Positions 22,360-30,671 are shown, counted from the first letter of the stretch. The stretch: DNA of 34,120 nucleotides from Gammaproteobacteria bacterium MFB021 (GCA_000737985.1 JNVT01000073.1:1-34120); one strand, 5' to 3'. Translations and numbers: made by a program. Notes: generated from the sequence alone by a model not told the origin.

Positions 22360-23222
22360 GCGGGGTCGGCGGTCAACGGCTCCACATCCACCGCCACTTC
22401 CAGCACATGCGAGCCCCCGCCGCTCATCACCCCTTTCAGCGGCGGTACGTCGCCGTAGTCGCGGCCCCAGCCGGTGATCAGATGCCGCTCACCGGGCAGC
22501 GTACCGTTGGTCGGATCGAGCTCCAGCCAACCCCAGCCCGGCAGATAGAGCGCACTCCAGGCATGGGAGGCATCCGCCCCCACCAGCCGTGGTTGACCCG
22601 GCGGCGGTCGCGTTTCGAGATAGCCGCTGACGTAGCGCGCAGCGAGCCCAAGTGAGCGCAGACAGCCGACCATCAGGTGGGCGAAGTCCTGACATACACC
22701 GCGGCGCGCTTCGAGCACGTCGAGCACCGGTGTCGCCAGCGTGGTGTAGCCGGGATCGTAGATGAAATCTTCGAAGATGCGCTGATTGAGTTCGGCGGCA
22801 GCCTCGAGCAGCGGCCGCCCCGGCGTGAAGCTGATGGCGGCAAAGTCGTAAAGCGCCGCGTGGCGTGTGACGAATGGCGAGTCGAGCTGATAGAGCCGGC
22901 ACGCCACCCGCTCGCGGCTGGCCGCGCGCACTGCCTCCCAGGCGCCGACTGAAGGCGGCTGCGGGCGCGCGTCGGCGGTCAAGCAGGTTTCGGCAGTCAC
23001 GGTCAGGCTCTGATGCACCTCTTGAACGCTGAAGTAGTTGACCTCGTTGCCGAACGCGTCGCGCCGCGTCTGCAGCACGGCCGGCGCCGGCGTCACCGTC
23101 AGGCGGGTCGGTTCGGGGAGCTGCCAGGTCAAGCGCCGCGGCGTCAGGCGCGCCTCGTTGTGGCACAGCGAGACCGGCGCGGCGTAATCGTAACGGGTGC
23201 TGTGGCTGACGCGATAGCGCAT
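22356..23222 (-). CDS. Transglutaminase-like protein with bacterial N-terminal domain
   Basis: 288 residues. The N-terminal beta-rich domain begins MRYRVSHSTRYDYAAPV, typical of proteins linked to ATP-grasp/alpha-E loci. The transglutaminase-like papain-fold domain has the catalytic triad C177 (RRGVCQDFAH), H220 (DASHAWSALY) and D236 (LELDPTNG). Predicted roles are peptide or isopeptide cleavage or formation, not blood-clotting-type crosslinking. The start at 23222 was chosen because the further upstream in-frame codons run through a 23-bp repeat array. It lies 150 bases downstream of the ATP-grasp/alpha-E fusion on the same strand and is probably part of its transcript. Confidence 0.9.
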   Translation of the reverse strand: MRYRVSHSTRYDYAAPVSLCHNEARLTPRRLTWQLPEPTRLTVTPAPAVLQTRRDAFGNEVNYFSVQEVHQSLTVTAETCLTADARPQPPSVGAWEAVRAASRERVACRLYQLDSPFVTRHAALYDFAAISFTPGRPLLEAAAELNQRIFEDFIYDPGYTTLATPVLDVLEARRGVCQDFAHLMVGCLRSLGLAARYVSGYLETRPPPGQPRLVGADASHAWSALYLPGWGWLELDPTNGTLPGERHLITGWGRDYGDVPPLKGVMSGGGSHVLEVAVDVEPLTADPA

Positions 23223-23237
23223 GAAATCCGTTTCCCT

Positions 23238-23306
23238 CTCTAGCGACACCCAAGACTGCTCTCTAGCGACACCCAAGACTTCCCTCTAGCGACACCCGCG
23301 ACGCCT
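23238..23306. repeat. 23-bp tandem repeat, three copies
   Basis: Units start at 23238, 23261 and 23284; each begins CTCTAGCGACACCC, the first two are identical for 20 bases and the third diverges at its end. A partial GTCTAGA follows. The array abuts the ribosome-binding region of the transglutaminase gene, whose ATG is 16 bases away. Confidence 0.85.
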
Positions 23307-23372
23307 GTCTAGATACCCCAGAATCACGTCCGACAGGTCGTAAAGCCAAGCAATCCGCCCTTCATGGTGTGC

Positions 23373-25928
23373 TCAGGGTGCCTGCATCGGAATCAGCTGG
23401 CGTGGTGCCTCGGCGTGGCTGAAGTGGCTGTGTTCGATCGCCTGGGACAGCGCCGCCAGCGGCTCGGCCAGGGCGTCCAGCAGGCTCGCCAGAGCCTGCC
23501 TCGCCTGCGGCATCAGCGCGCTCTCGGCCAACGAATCGAGATCCGCCAGATGCAGCGCGGCGCGCGCGCGGATCAACAGCCGCGCCTCGTCGCTGCGATA
23601 GGGCGTATCCTGCGGCTGAGGTAGATGCGCAATCTGGCGCTCCAGACGCTTGAACATATAGCCGATCGAGCGCGGATTGCCCTCATCGAACAGCAGCAGA
23701 TCGAGAATCGCCGCCGGATAGAGCTCACTGCGGTAGCGTCGGCGGTAGGCGCTCGCGTTGTCGGTGGTCGCCAGTACCACTTCCCACAGGCCATCACCAG
23801 CGGCCAGCCCACCGTCGTTCTCGGGTGCGACCTGGGGCGCCTCGATCAGCGCCACCCGCAGCAGCCGCAGCGTGAGCATGGCGCGCTCGATGAAGCGCCC
23901 GATATCGAGGAAACGCCAACCGTAATGGTGTGGCATGGTCTCGTTGCAGAAGCCGAAGAACGCCGCCGACTGGGTGATCAGCGCTTCCACCGCGCGCCGC
24001 CCCTCGTGGATACCCGCCTGCGGCAGCCGCGCGCCCTCCTGATGCAGCTGGTTGAATACCCGCCAGGCGTCGTCGCCGAGATGGTCGCGCACCGCCCGAC
24101 CGTTGGCCACCAACCGCGCCAGCAGGCTGGGCAACGCCTCGGGATGCCCCTCCTTGAACAGTGACAGAAGCTGCTCGCGGTCGTGCTGGAAGCGGTTCTG
24201 CACGGAATCGACCGGCCCCCGCTCGAGCCCCAGTAGACGTAGCAGATCATCCAACGCCGGGTCGGCGAGAGTCTCCTGATCCTGCTCCATCAGGCGATAG
24301 ATGGCCTCGCGCAGCAGCCGCGCGTGGCCATCCAGGCGCTCACCGTAGCGCCCCAGCCAGAACAGACTCTCGGCCACCCGGCTGGGCAAATCGGCGCCAT
24401 CACGGGTGACCACGAACGGCTGCGACGCGCGTCGCAACCGGCTGACGTGGGGCTGCGGCGAGGTCGCGCTGACCCACACGTCCTTGACGCACTGGCTCGT
24501 CGCCATCTCCGCCCCGGGCAGCCCTTGCCATGCCACCCCTCCGGGCATCGCCTCGAAGCCCGCCGGCCGGCGCTGATCATCGTAGTGGGCCTGCACGAAG
24601 CAGCGCAGATTGAAGGTCGCCGGCGTCAGCGAACCGCCGACATGAGTCATGAACGGCGCCGTGGCGCCCTCCAGCGGACGCGACGCCACATAGCGTTCGG
24701 GATGCGCCACAAGCGCCGCGCGCAGCGCCGCTTGTGCCGACGGCGAAAGGCTCTTGGGTTCGCTGATCGCGTGGCCTGCGTCGATGTGCTGAAAGCGCAG
24801 CCGCTCGAAGTCGGCGAGCGCCCAGGCCAGCCCCGACGCCTCGCCGCACCAGTGCGACTCTGGCCCCGAGATCGCCAGCGGCTCGCCCAATAGGCGCTCG
24901 CACAGACGCGGCAGACAGGCCGCGATCAATGGGTTCTCCAGCACGCCGGCCCCCGGAGGGTTGGCCACCCCGACCCCGCCGCCGCGAATTGCTGCCAGCA
25001 GCCCGGGCACGCCGATCAGCGAGTCGGCCTCCAGCTCCAGCGGATCGCTCCAGGCATCGCCGATCTGCTTGAGCAGCACGTCCACTGGCACCAGCCCACC
25101 CAGGGTACGCATCCATACCCGCGCATCGCGCACCACCAGATCGCTGCCTTCGACCAGTGCCAGGTTGAGATAGTTGGCCAGGTAAGCGTGTTCGAAATGG
25201 CTGGCGTGCGCCGAGCCCGGAGCCAGCAGCGCGATCCGCGGCTGGTCCAGCGTCAGCGGCGAGAGTGCGCCCAGGGCGTGATGCTGACGCTCGAGGAAAC
25301 CCGCCAGACGGCGCAGCGGCGCGTTGCGATAGACGCCGGGAAAGGCACGCGCCATGGCGATCCGATTTTCAAGCGCAAACCCCATACCGGTCGGTGTCTG
25401 CAGATGGTCGGCGAGCACGCACCAGCGGCCGTCGCTATCGCGGCTCAGATCCACCGCCAGTAAGGAAAGCGCCGGCGCCCGCTTGCCGTAGAGACGATCA
25501 CAGGCGAGCAGAAATCCCGGATTGGCGAACAGCGCGTCGGCGGGCAGTACGCCCTCCTCGAGCATACGCCGGGGGCCATAGATATCCGCCAGCAGCGCGT
25601 CGAGCAGACGCATGCGCTGCATCAGCGCGCGCTCCAGATGCTGCCACTCGCTCGGGGTGATCACCAGCGGCAGCGGGTCGAGCCGCCACTGACGCAGACT
25701 CTCGGGATCGTCGGCCGAGCGTCCGTAGGTGACGCCGTTCTCGTGCAGCAGGCGCTGAATCTCTTCGACTCGCTGAGCCAGAGTGTCACGGTCGAGACGT
25801 TCGAGTGCCGCCAGCAGCGGCTGCCAGCGTCGCCGCAGCGAACCGCGCGGGGTCACCAGTAGATCAAAGCCCGACTCGGTCTCATAGTCACCGAGCCAGG
25901 GTGTGGTGCGGGTGTCGGTCTCAGCCAT
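23373..25928 (-). CDS. Fusion of a circularly permuted ATP-grasp domain and an alpha-E domain
   Basis: 851 residues. Residues 1 to about 490 are homologous to the stand-alone ATP-grasp protein encoded at 26461-27915 (shared landmarks: NGVTYGR, LADHLQTPTGMGFALENR, HFEHAYLANYL, VPGLLAAIRGGGVGVANPPGAGVLEN). Residues 514 to about 845 are the alpha-helical alpha-E (DUF403) domain, starting with SRVAESLFWLGRYGERLDGHARL. ATP-grasp proteins of this type are predicted peptide ligases working with alpha-E and transglutaminase partners. Here several ligase motifs are degraded: the position of VKP-ESGGYG in the paralogue reads RFQHIDAGHAIS, DLRPF reads NLRCF, and SSQGGGSKDTW is shortened to TSQCVKDVW. 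The first half may therefore be a regulatory or scaffold pseudo-enzyme. The ATG at 25928 follows AAGG and leaves out a 22-residue non-homologous extension. Confidence 0.88.
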   Translation of the reverse strand: MAETDTRTTPWLGDYETESGFDLLVTPRGSLRRRWQPLLAALERLDRDTLAQRVEEIQRLLHENGVTYGRSADDPESLRQWRLDPLPLVITPSEWQHLERALMQRMRLLDALLADIYGPRRMLEEGVLPADALFANPGFLLACDRLYGKRAPALSLLAVDLSRDSDGRWCVLADHLQTPTGMGFALENRIAMARAFPGVYRNAPLRRLAGFLERQHHALGALSPLTLDQPRIALLAPGSAHASHFEHAYLANYLNLALVEGSDLVVRDARVWMRTLGGLVPVDVLLKQIGDAWSDPLELEADSLIGVPGLLAAIRGGGVGVANPPGAGVLENPLIAACLPRLCERLLGEPLAISGPESHWCGEASGLAWALADFERLRFQHIDAGHAISEPKSLSPSAQAALRAALVAHPERYVASRPLEGATAPFMTHVGGSLTPATFNLRCFVQAHYDDQRRPAGFEAMPGGVAWQGLPGAEMATSQCVKDVWVSATSPQPHVSRLRRASQPFVVTRDGADLPSRVAESLFWLGRYGERLDGHARLLREAIYRLMEQDQETLADPALDDLLRLLGLERGPVDSVQNRFQHDREQLLSLFKEGHPEALPSLLARLVANGRAVRDHLGDDAWRVFNQLHQEGARLPQAGIHEGRRAVEALITQSAAFFGFCNETMPHHYGWRFLDIGRFIERAMLTLRLLRVALIEAPQVAPENDGGLAAGDGLWEVVLATTDNASAYRRRYRSELYPAAILDLLLFDEGNPRSIGYMFKRLERQIAHLPQPQDTPYRSDEARLLIRARAALHLADLDSLAESALMPQARQALASLLDALAEPLAALSQAIEHSHFSHAEAPRQLIPMQAP

Positions 25929-26218
25929 CGCCGCCTTGCTACCTTTGCACGGGCACATCCGGCCAGCATCGAGTCCGGCCTCCTGCCGGACCACGCGAGC
26001 CGCCCAGGGGCGGCCCGTCCATTTTCACGCAGGGCGCCGACCCGCTACGCCAGGCCGACGGCGGCGCGCACCTAGCCCGCGCGCCCTGGCGCCAGCTTAA
26101 TCGCACCACCCGCCGGCGTCACCTCTGATCGCTTTATCGGCCGGCGGTGCTGTCGCTGCAGTCTTGCGCGCCGCAGATCGCTCACCCACCGCCTGGCCCG
26201 CGACGGCGAGAAAACTCA

Positions 26219-26246
26219 GTCACCTTCATCGCACAACGCAGGTGAC
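26219..26246. promoter_or_regulatory. Inverted repeat overlapping the -35 of the ATP-grasp promoter
   Basis: GTCACCT (26219-26225) and AGGTGAC (26240-26246) are perfect 7-bp arms 14 bases apart. The right arm overlaps the candidate -35 box, as an operator or activator site would. Confidence 0.4.
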
Positions 26247-26271
26247 AGCCTGGCCTGGCGCTCACTATGCT
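26242..26271 (+). promoter_or_regulatory. Candidate sigma-70 promoter of the ATP-grasp/alpha-E operon
   Basis: GTGACA (26242-26247), 18 bases, TATGCT (26266-26271). The -35 matches TTGACA at five of six positions. It implies a leader of about 180 bases before the ATG at 26461. Confidence 0.45.
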
Positions 26272-26460
26272 GAAGGAACGGGCCGAGAGAACGCACCGAG
26301 AGAGCGGCGCCAGAGAGGAAGGTGCCAGCTCTTCGCCCCAGCCCATCCGTCGCAGGAGGCGACCTGGGCCGCCGGCGATCGAATCGCGCCCGGCAGCAAG
26401 CCATAACGCTACAACAACACGACGACCGGCCAGACCGATTCGCCGGCAGGAGCTTGAGCG

Positions 26461-27915
26461 ATGGGCAATGTGGATTGGCAGCAGTATCCCGGCAAGCAAT
26501 TCTACGACGAACTGATCGACGCCAACGGCGCGCCACGCGAAGCCGCGGCGCCGCTATGCGACATGCTGGAGAGTTTCACCCCGCGCGAGCTCAACGAACG
26601 CAAGCTGGCCGCCGAAGTGGCGATCCGCACCATGGGGATCACCTTCACCGTCTACTCCGAGGGCAGCACCATCGACCGCGCCTGGCCGTTCGACATCGTG
26701 CCGCGCATCATCCCCGCCAGCGAGTGGCGCGGTATCGAGGCGGGCCTGAAGCAGCGCGTCGATGCCCTCAACCTGTTCATCGACGACCTCTACCACGATC
26801 AGAAGGTGATCAAGGACGGCATCCTGCCCGGCGAGATCCTGGCCCAGTCGGTCAATTTTCGCCCCCAGTGCCGCGGTATCGACCCGCCCCACGGGATCTG
26901 GGCCCATATCTGCGGCTCCGACCTGGTACGCGACGGCGACGGTACGGTCTACGTGCTCGAGGACAATCTGCGCGTACCCTCCGGCGTCTCCTACATGCTC
27001 GAGAACCGCAACGTGACCAAGCGCGTGCTGCCGGAGCTGTTCCAGACCGGGCGCATCCTGCCGGTGGATGACTACCCGGCGCAGCTCTACGACACCCTGG
27101 CCAGCCTCTCGCCGCGCCCCGGCGACGAGCCTCAAATCGTGGTCTTGACTCCCGGCATCTACAACTCCGCCTACTACGAGCACGCCTATCTGGCGCAGCA
27201 GATGGGAGTCGAACTGGTCCAGGGCTCCGACCTGATCGTCGACGACGAGGACGTGGTCTACATGCACACCGTCGACGGGCTCAAGCGAGTCGACGTGATC
27301 TATCGGCGGATCGACGATCTGTTCCTCGACCCGGAGGCGTTCCGCCCCGACTCGATGCTCGGTACGCCGGGCCTGCTGCGCGCCTGGCGCGCGGGCAAAG
27401 TGGCACTGGCCAACGCCCCGGGCGCCGGGGTCGCCGACGACAAGGTGGTCTACGCCTTCGTACCCAAGCTGATTCGCTACTATCTCGACCAGGAGGCGAC
27501 GCTACCCAACGTGCCCAGCTACCTGTGCATGTTCGACGACGACCGCCGCTACGTGCTCGAGCATCTCGACGAGCTGGTGGTCAAGCCGGCCAACGAATCC
27601 GGCGGCTACGGCATGCTGATCGGCCCACGCGCGAGTGCCGAAGAGCGCGCCGCCTTCGCCGAACGCATCCAGGCCGACCCGCGTAACTACATGGCACAGC
27701 CGACCCTGGCACTCTCCACCGCACCGACCCTGTTCGACGGCGCACCCGAGCCGCGCCACGTCGACCTGCGCCCGTTCATCCTCTCGGGGCCGGAGACCCA
27801 CGTCACCATGGGCGGGCTGACCCGGGTGGCGCTGGTCAAGGATTCACTGGTGGTCAACTCCTCCCAGGGCGGGGGCAGCAAGGACACCTGGATCGTCGAT
27901 ACCGAGGAGGATTGA
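26461..27915 (+). CDS. Circularly permuted ATP-grasp protein (predicted peptide ligase)
   Basis: 484 residues of the circularly permuted ATP-grasp type 2 family (DUF404/DUF407). Intact motifs include VLEDNLRVPSGVSYMLENR (165-183), VDVIYRRIDD (277-286), ANAPGAGVADDK (317-328), the nucleotide-binding VKPANESGGYG (374-384), DLRPF (435-439) and SSQGGGSKDTW (467-477). Glutathionylspermidine synthetase-like ligases of this fold join an amine to an acyl phosphate made with ATP; the substrate of this subgroup is unknown. AGGAG precedes the ATG. The alpha-E gene starts 3 bases after its stop. It is the catalytically intact counterpart of the fusion protein encoded divergently. Confidence 0.9.
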   Translation: MGNVDWQQYPGKQFYDELIDANGAPREAAAPLCDMLESFTPRELNERKLAAEVAIRTMGITFTVYSEGSTIDRAWPFDIVPRIIPASEWRGIEAGLKQRVDALNLFIDDLYHDQKVIKDGILPGEILAQSVNFRPQCRGIDPPHGIWAHICGSDLVRDGDGTVYVLEDNLRVPSGVSYMLENRNVTKRVLPELFQTGRILPVDDYPAQLYDTLASLSPRPGDEPQIVVLTPGIYNSAYYEHAYLAQQMGVELVQGSDLIVDDEDVVYMHTVDGLKRVDVIYRRIDDLFLDPEAFRPDSMLGTPGLLRAWRAGKVALANAPGAGVADDKVVYAFVPKLIRYYLDQEATLPNVPSYLCMFDDDRRYVLEHLDELVVKPANESGGYGMLIGPRASAEERAAFAERIQADPRNYMAQPTLALSTAPTLFDGAPEPRHVDLRPFILSGPETHVTMGGLTRVALVKDSLVVNSSQGGGSKDTWIVDTEED

Positions 27916-27918
27916 GCC

Positions 27919-28905
27919 ATGCTGTCACGTGTCGCCGAAAACCTGTACTGGATGGCCCGCTACGTCGAACGCGCGGAGGACACCGCGCGCCTGATCAGCG
28001 TCAACAGTAACCTGCTGCTCGACATGCCGGCGCGCGCTGCGCTGAGCTGGTCGACCCTGATCGACATCACCGGCAGTGAGGAGACCTTCGATGCGCTCTA
28101 CGGCGAGCGTAGCGAACGCAACGTGATCGACTTCCTGTGCCTGTCCCGCGAGCACACCGGCTCGATCCTCTCCTCGCTGGCCAACGCCCGCGAGAACCTG
28201 CGTACCACCCGCGACGTGGTGCCGCGGGAAATCTGGGAGGAGATCAACCAGTGCTATCTGGAGATCCAGGAGCAGACCCAGAGCGGGCTCAAGCCGCGTC
28301 ACCGCGATGCCTTCCTCAAGAGCGTGGTCCGCGCCTGCCAGACTCTCACCGGGCTGATCGAAGGCACCCTGAGCCATACCGAGGCGCGCACCTTTCTCTC
28401 GCTGGGGCGGCATCTGGAGCGCGCCGACATGACCACCCGGATCCTCGACGTGCGCTCGGACAACCTGTTGCCACGCAATCCCGAGGAGCTGATCCCGTTC
28501 GAGCACCTGCAGTGGATGAGCGTGCTCAAGTCGCTGACCGCCTACCAGATGTACCGCCAGGCGGTCAGGCTGCGGGTGCGCGGACCCGACGTGCTGCGCT
28601 TCCTGCTCCAGGATCACGATCTGCCGCGCTCGGTGCTGCGCAGCCTGGAGGAAGTCAGCTGGGAGCTGCAGACCCTGCCCAACCACGACCGGCCGCTGGC
28701 GGTGGCGACGCTGGTGCGCGCCGAGGTCGCCGAGGCCGACGTCCAGACCCTGGCCCGCGCCCCGGAGCAGTTGCACCAGCTCATCGACGAGTTCCAGATC
28801 GGCTTCAACAATCTGCACGAAGCAATCGCCAGCGCCTACTTCGTGGTGCGCCCGGTCAAGAGTGCCAGCACCCAGGAGCGCGACCTCGGCGACGACGACG
28901 ATTGA
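27919..28905 (+). CDS. Alpha-E domain protein (DUF403)
   Basis: 328 residues, almost all helical, beginning MLSRVAENLYWMARYVERAEDTARLI, the diagnostic start of the alpha-E family. LSLGRHLERADMTTRILDVR in the middle is a second conserved block with charged residues facing one side. The biochemical role is unknown; family members always sit with ATP-grasp ligases and transglutaminase-like proteins and have been proposed to help in peptide synthesis or modification. It starts 3 bases after the ATP-grasp stop, so the two proteins are surely co-expressed. It is homologous to the C-terminal half of the fusion protein. The C-terminus is acidic (GDDDD). Confidence 0.92.
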   Translation: MLSRVAENLYWMARYVERAEDTARLISVNSNLLLDMPARAALSWSTLIDITGSEETFDALYGERSERNVIDFLCLSREHTGSILSSLANARENLRTTRDVVPREIWEEINQCYLEIQEQTQSGLKPRHRDAFLKSVVRACQTLTGLIEGTLSHTEARTFLSLGRHLERADMTTRILDVRSDNLLPRNPEELIPFEHLQWMSVLKSLTAYQMYRQAVRLRVRGPDVLRFLLQDHDLPRSVLRSLEEVSWELQTLPNHDRPLAVATLVRAEVAEADVQTLARAPEQLHQLIDEFQIGFNNLHEAIASAYFVVRPVKSASTQERDLGDDDD

Positions 28906-28914
28906 GCCCCACCC

Positions 28915-29982
28915 TCATCCGCGCGGCGACGTCGCCGCGCGGGTCACCAGATCGTGGACATAGGCCAGCTTGTCGCGGATCGCCGGCGTGATGATCACCG
29001 GCACCACGTCGAGAAGTCCCATTTCACGATTGAGTTCGTTGAGCCCCATTCCGACCCGCTGGAAGGCCAGGATCATGGCGTCGATGCCGCTCTCCGGAGC
29101 GGCTCGGGTCAGTCCCAGATCGCCGGCGGTGTCCAGCACCGAGACGATATCCTCGTAGAGCGAGAACGTCTCGGCGAAGTCCTCCCACGGATGCATGGTG
29201 GCGTAGGCCGAGACATAGCGCTCGCGCCAATCGGGCGCCGGCCCCTCGGCGTAATAGCGTTCCAGCGCCTCGGCGTAGGTGGGCGTGTCGTGATCGCCGA
29301 ACAGCGCGCGGCAGGCCGCTTCATCCTGCCCCTTGACCAGCAGATCCCAGTAGTAGTGGCCGATCTCGTGACGAAAGTGCCCGATCAGGGTGCGTAGAGG
29401 CTCGTTGAGGTCGACCCGCAGGCGCTCGCGCTCGACGTCGTCGGCCTCCTTGAGGTTGATCGTGATCAGCCCCTCGGCGTGACCGGTATAGACCTTGTCG
29501 CTGCCCTCGGCGCTGCGCCATAGACCGGCATCGGGAAGCGCATCGGCCATGAAGGCGAAACGCAGCGGCAGGGCCACGCCATCCTGTGGCGCCGGGTGCG
29601 GCAGGCCCATCAGGTCCAGGGTATAGAACAGCCGTCGCTTGGCCGCCTCCAGCGCCGCCCAGCGCTCGCGATGGCCCTCGATGGAGAGATCGGGAATCAC
29701 CGTGTTGTGACGGCAACAGTCGCACAGGCCGTGGTAGCGTGCCGCGTCCGCCGGCGTGAGCAGGCGGTTGCAGACATCGTGGTGAGCGTAGTTGAAGCAC
29801 TTGACCAGGGTCGCGCCACAGGCCGGATTGGCGCAGCGATAGTCTGCCCCCTGCGGGATCAGCGCGGTCACGCTCGAGCACACCGGACACCAGCCGACCT
29901 CGGCGTGGCACACGGTGCAGCGGGTATTGTCGAAGAACAGCCGACTCGGCGGCTGACAGCAGTGACACTCGAAGGTGCGCAT
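28915..29982 (-). CDS. Putative zinc-binding metallopeptidase with Cys-rich N-terminus
   Basis: 355 residues. The first 90 residues hold many CxxC-type pairs (C6/C9, C22/C25, C32/C35, C50/C55, C87/C89/C90) and look like two zinc ribbons. The peptidase part has HEIGH (205-209) and a downstream HPWEDFAETF with the acidic residues (264-273) expected to complete the zinc site. The family is known from genome surveys as putative zinc-binding metallopeptidases and often accompanies ATP-grasp/alpha-E/transglutaminase genes. It is convergent with the alpha-E gene, stops 9 bases apart. The start at 29982, after GAGAGAGAG, begins exactly at the ribbon; an upstream Arg-rich extension was left out. The substrate is unknown. 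Confidence 0.85.
   Translation of the reverse strand: MRTFECHCCQPPSRLFFDNTRCTVCHAEVGWCPVCSSVTALIPQGADYRCANPACGATLVKCFNYAHHDVCNRLLTPADAARYHGLCDCCRHNTVIPDLSIEGHRERWAALEAAKRRLFYTLDLMGLPHPAPQDGVALPLRFAFMADALPDAGLWRSAEGSDKVYTGHAEGLITINLKEADDVERERLRVDLNEPLRTLIGHFRHEIGHYYWDLLVKGQDEAACRALFGDHDTPTYAEALERYYAEGPAPDWRERYVSAYATMHPWEDFAETFSLYEDIVSVLDTAGDLGLTRAAPESGIDAMILAFQRVGMGLNELNREMGLLDVVPVIITPAIRDKLAYVHDLVTRAATSPRG
28919..28942. terminator. Perfect 24-bp palindrome between convergent alpha-E and metallopeptidase genes
   Basis: CCGCGCGGCGAC (28919-28930) is followed directly by its exact complement GTCGCCGCGCGG (28931-28942). RNA from either strand can form a 10-bp stem with an ACGT loop. It begins 13 bases past the alpha-E stop and encodes the last residues (AATSPRG) of the peptidase. 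There is no T-run, so it may act as a convergent-transcription barrier or mRNA end stabiliser. Confidence 0.5.
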
Positions 29983-30108
29983 GCGCTCTCTCTCAAGACG
30001 ACGTCGAGCGCGGCGGCCAGCCCGGTTGGCGTTTACCCGCCGCCACACACCTTGGCGGGGCAGCGTCGGAGCGCCGCCGCGCCCCTGCCTGAGAGCTTAG
30101 CAGAGCCC

Positions 30109-30132
30109 AGCCGCGCCAAACGTGACGCGGCT
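30109..30132 (-). terminator. Weak stem-loop downstream of the small lipoprotein gene
   Basis: AGCCGCG (30109-30115) and CGCGGCT (30126-30132) are perfect 7-bp arms with a 10-base loop, 15 bases past the lipoprotein stop on the leftward strand. No T-run follows. Confidence 0.3.
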
Positions 30133-30146
30133 ACCGATATCTACGC

Positions 30147-30569
30147 TCAGCGTGCGGCGAGATCGACCCGGGAGGCCTCGATCCAGGCCAGCGCCTGGCC
30201 CAGGTCCCGCGGGCGTTCGACCCGCACGACCTCGGCCTGCCAGCCCCGCGGCAGCCCACGCGAGGCCAGCAGCGCATCGACCTGGGCGGTGTCGGCAGGG
30301 TCGTCGAGAGGGGTGGCATCGATACCCGCCCCCGCCTCGCTGGGCAGATAGATGGTGTTGTTGGAGAAGTCGATGGCGTAGGCGATCACGCCGGGCACGA
30401 TGAAGAACAGCAGCCCGATGCCGTCGGCGATGGCCACGCCGGGATCGATGCGCCCGGGCAACTGGCCCTTGCGCTCGGGGTAGAACAGCGTGCCGCAGCC
30501 GGCGAGCGCAAGCGTCAGGCTGGCGATGAGCGCGGTGGCGACGGCGCGCCTGGGGTCGAGGAGTGACAT
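30147..30569 (-). CDS. Small conserved lipoprotein of unknown function
   Basis: 140 residues. The signal peptide has a basic start, a hydrophobic core (ATALIASLTLALAGC) and the lipobox LAGC with Cys25. The mature part begins GTLFYPERKGQLPGRIDPG, which I recognise from small Pseudomonas and Halomonas lipoproteins of unknown role. A second hydrophobic segment follows (IADGIGLLFFIVPGVIAYAIDF), so the protein may insert in or lie against the membrane. The rest is polar. It has its own gap on both sides and is not clearly in an operon. Confidence 0.75.
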   Translation of the reverse strand: MSLLDPRRAVATALIASLTLALAGCGTLFYPERKGQLPGRIDPGVAIADGIGLLFFIVPGVIAYAIDFSNNTIYLPSEAGAGIDATPLDDPADTAQVDALLASRGLPRGWQAEVVRVERPRDLGQALAWIEASRVDLAAR

Positions 30570-30644
30570 CGTCGGGGTCCTGCGGTGGGAATCGAGCGTT
30601 AACCTAAAGTAACGCGCCGTCGACGTCCACCGCCGGCCGAGACG

Positions 30645-30671
30645 AAAACGCCCGCCGATCGCGGCGGGCGT
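30645..30671 (-). terminator. Rho-independent terminator of the Yip1-family gene
   Basis: ACGCCCGCCG (30648-30657) and CGGCGGGCGT (30662-30671) form a perfect 10-bp stem with a 4-base loop. Read leftward the stem is followed by TTTCG. It lies about 50 bases past the stop of the membrane protein gene at 30723-31328. Confidence 0.75.

Larger units (their letters stand above)
25929..26460. other. 532-base divergent intergenic region of the ATP-grasp island
   Basis: No credible gene. It contains the candidate promoter at 26242-26271 and a long leader (about 180 bases) for the rightward ATP-grasp gene, with a small hairpin GTCGC/GCGAC around AGGAG near 26351-26365. The leftward promoter for the fusion gene was not identified. 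Confidence 0.5.
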
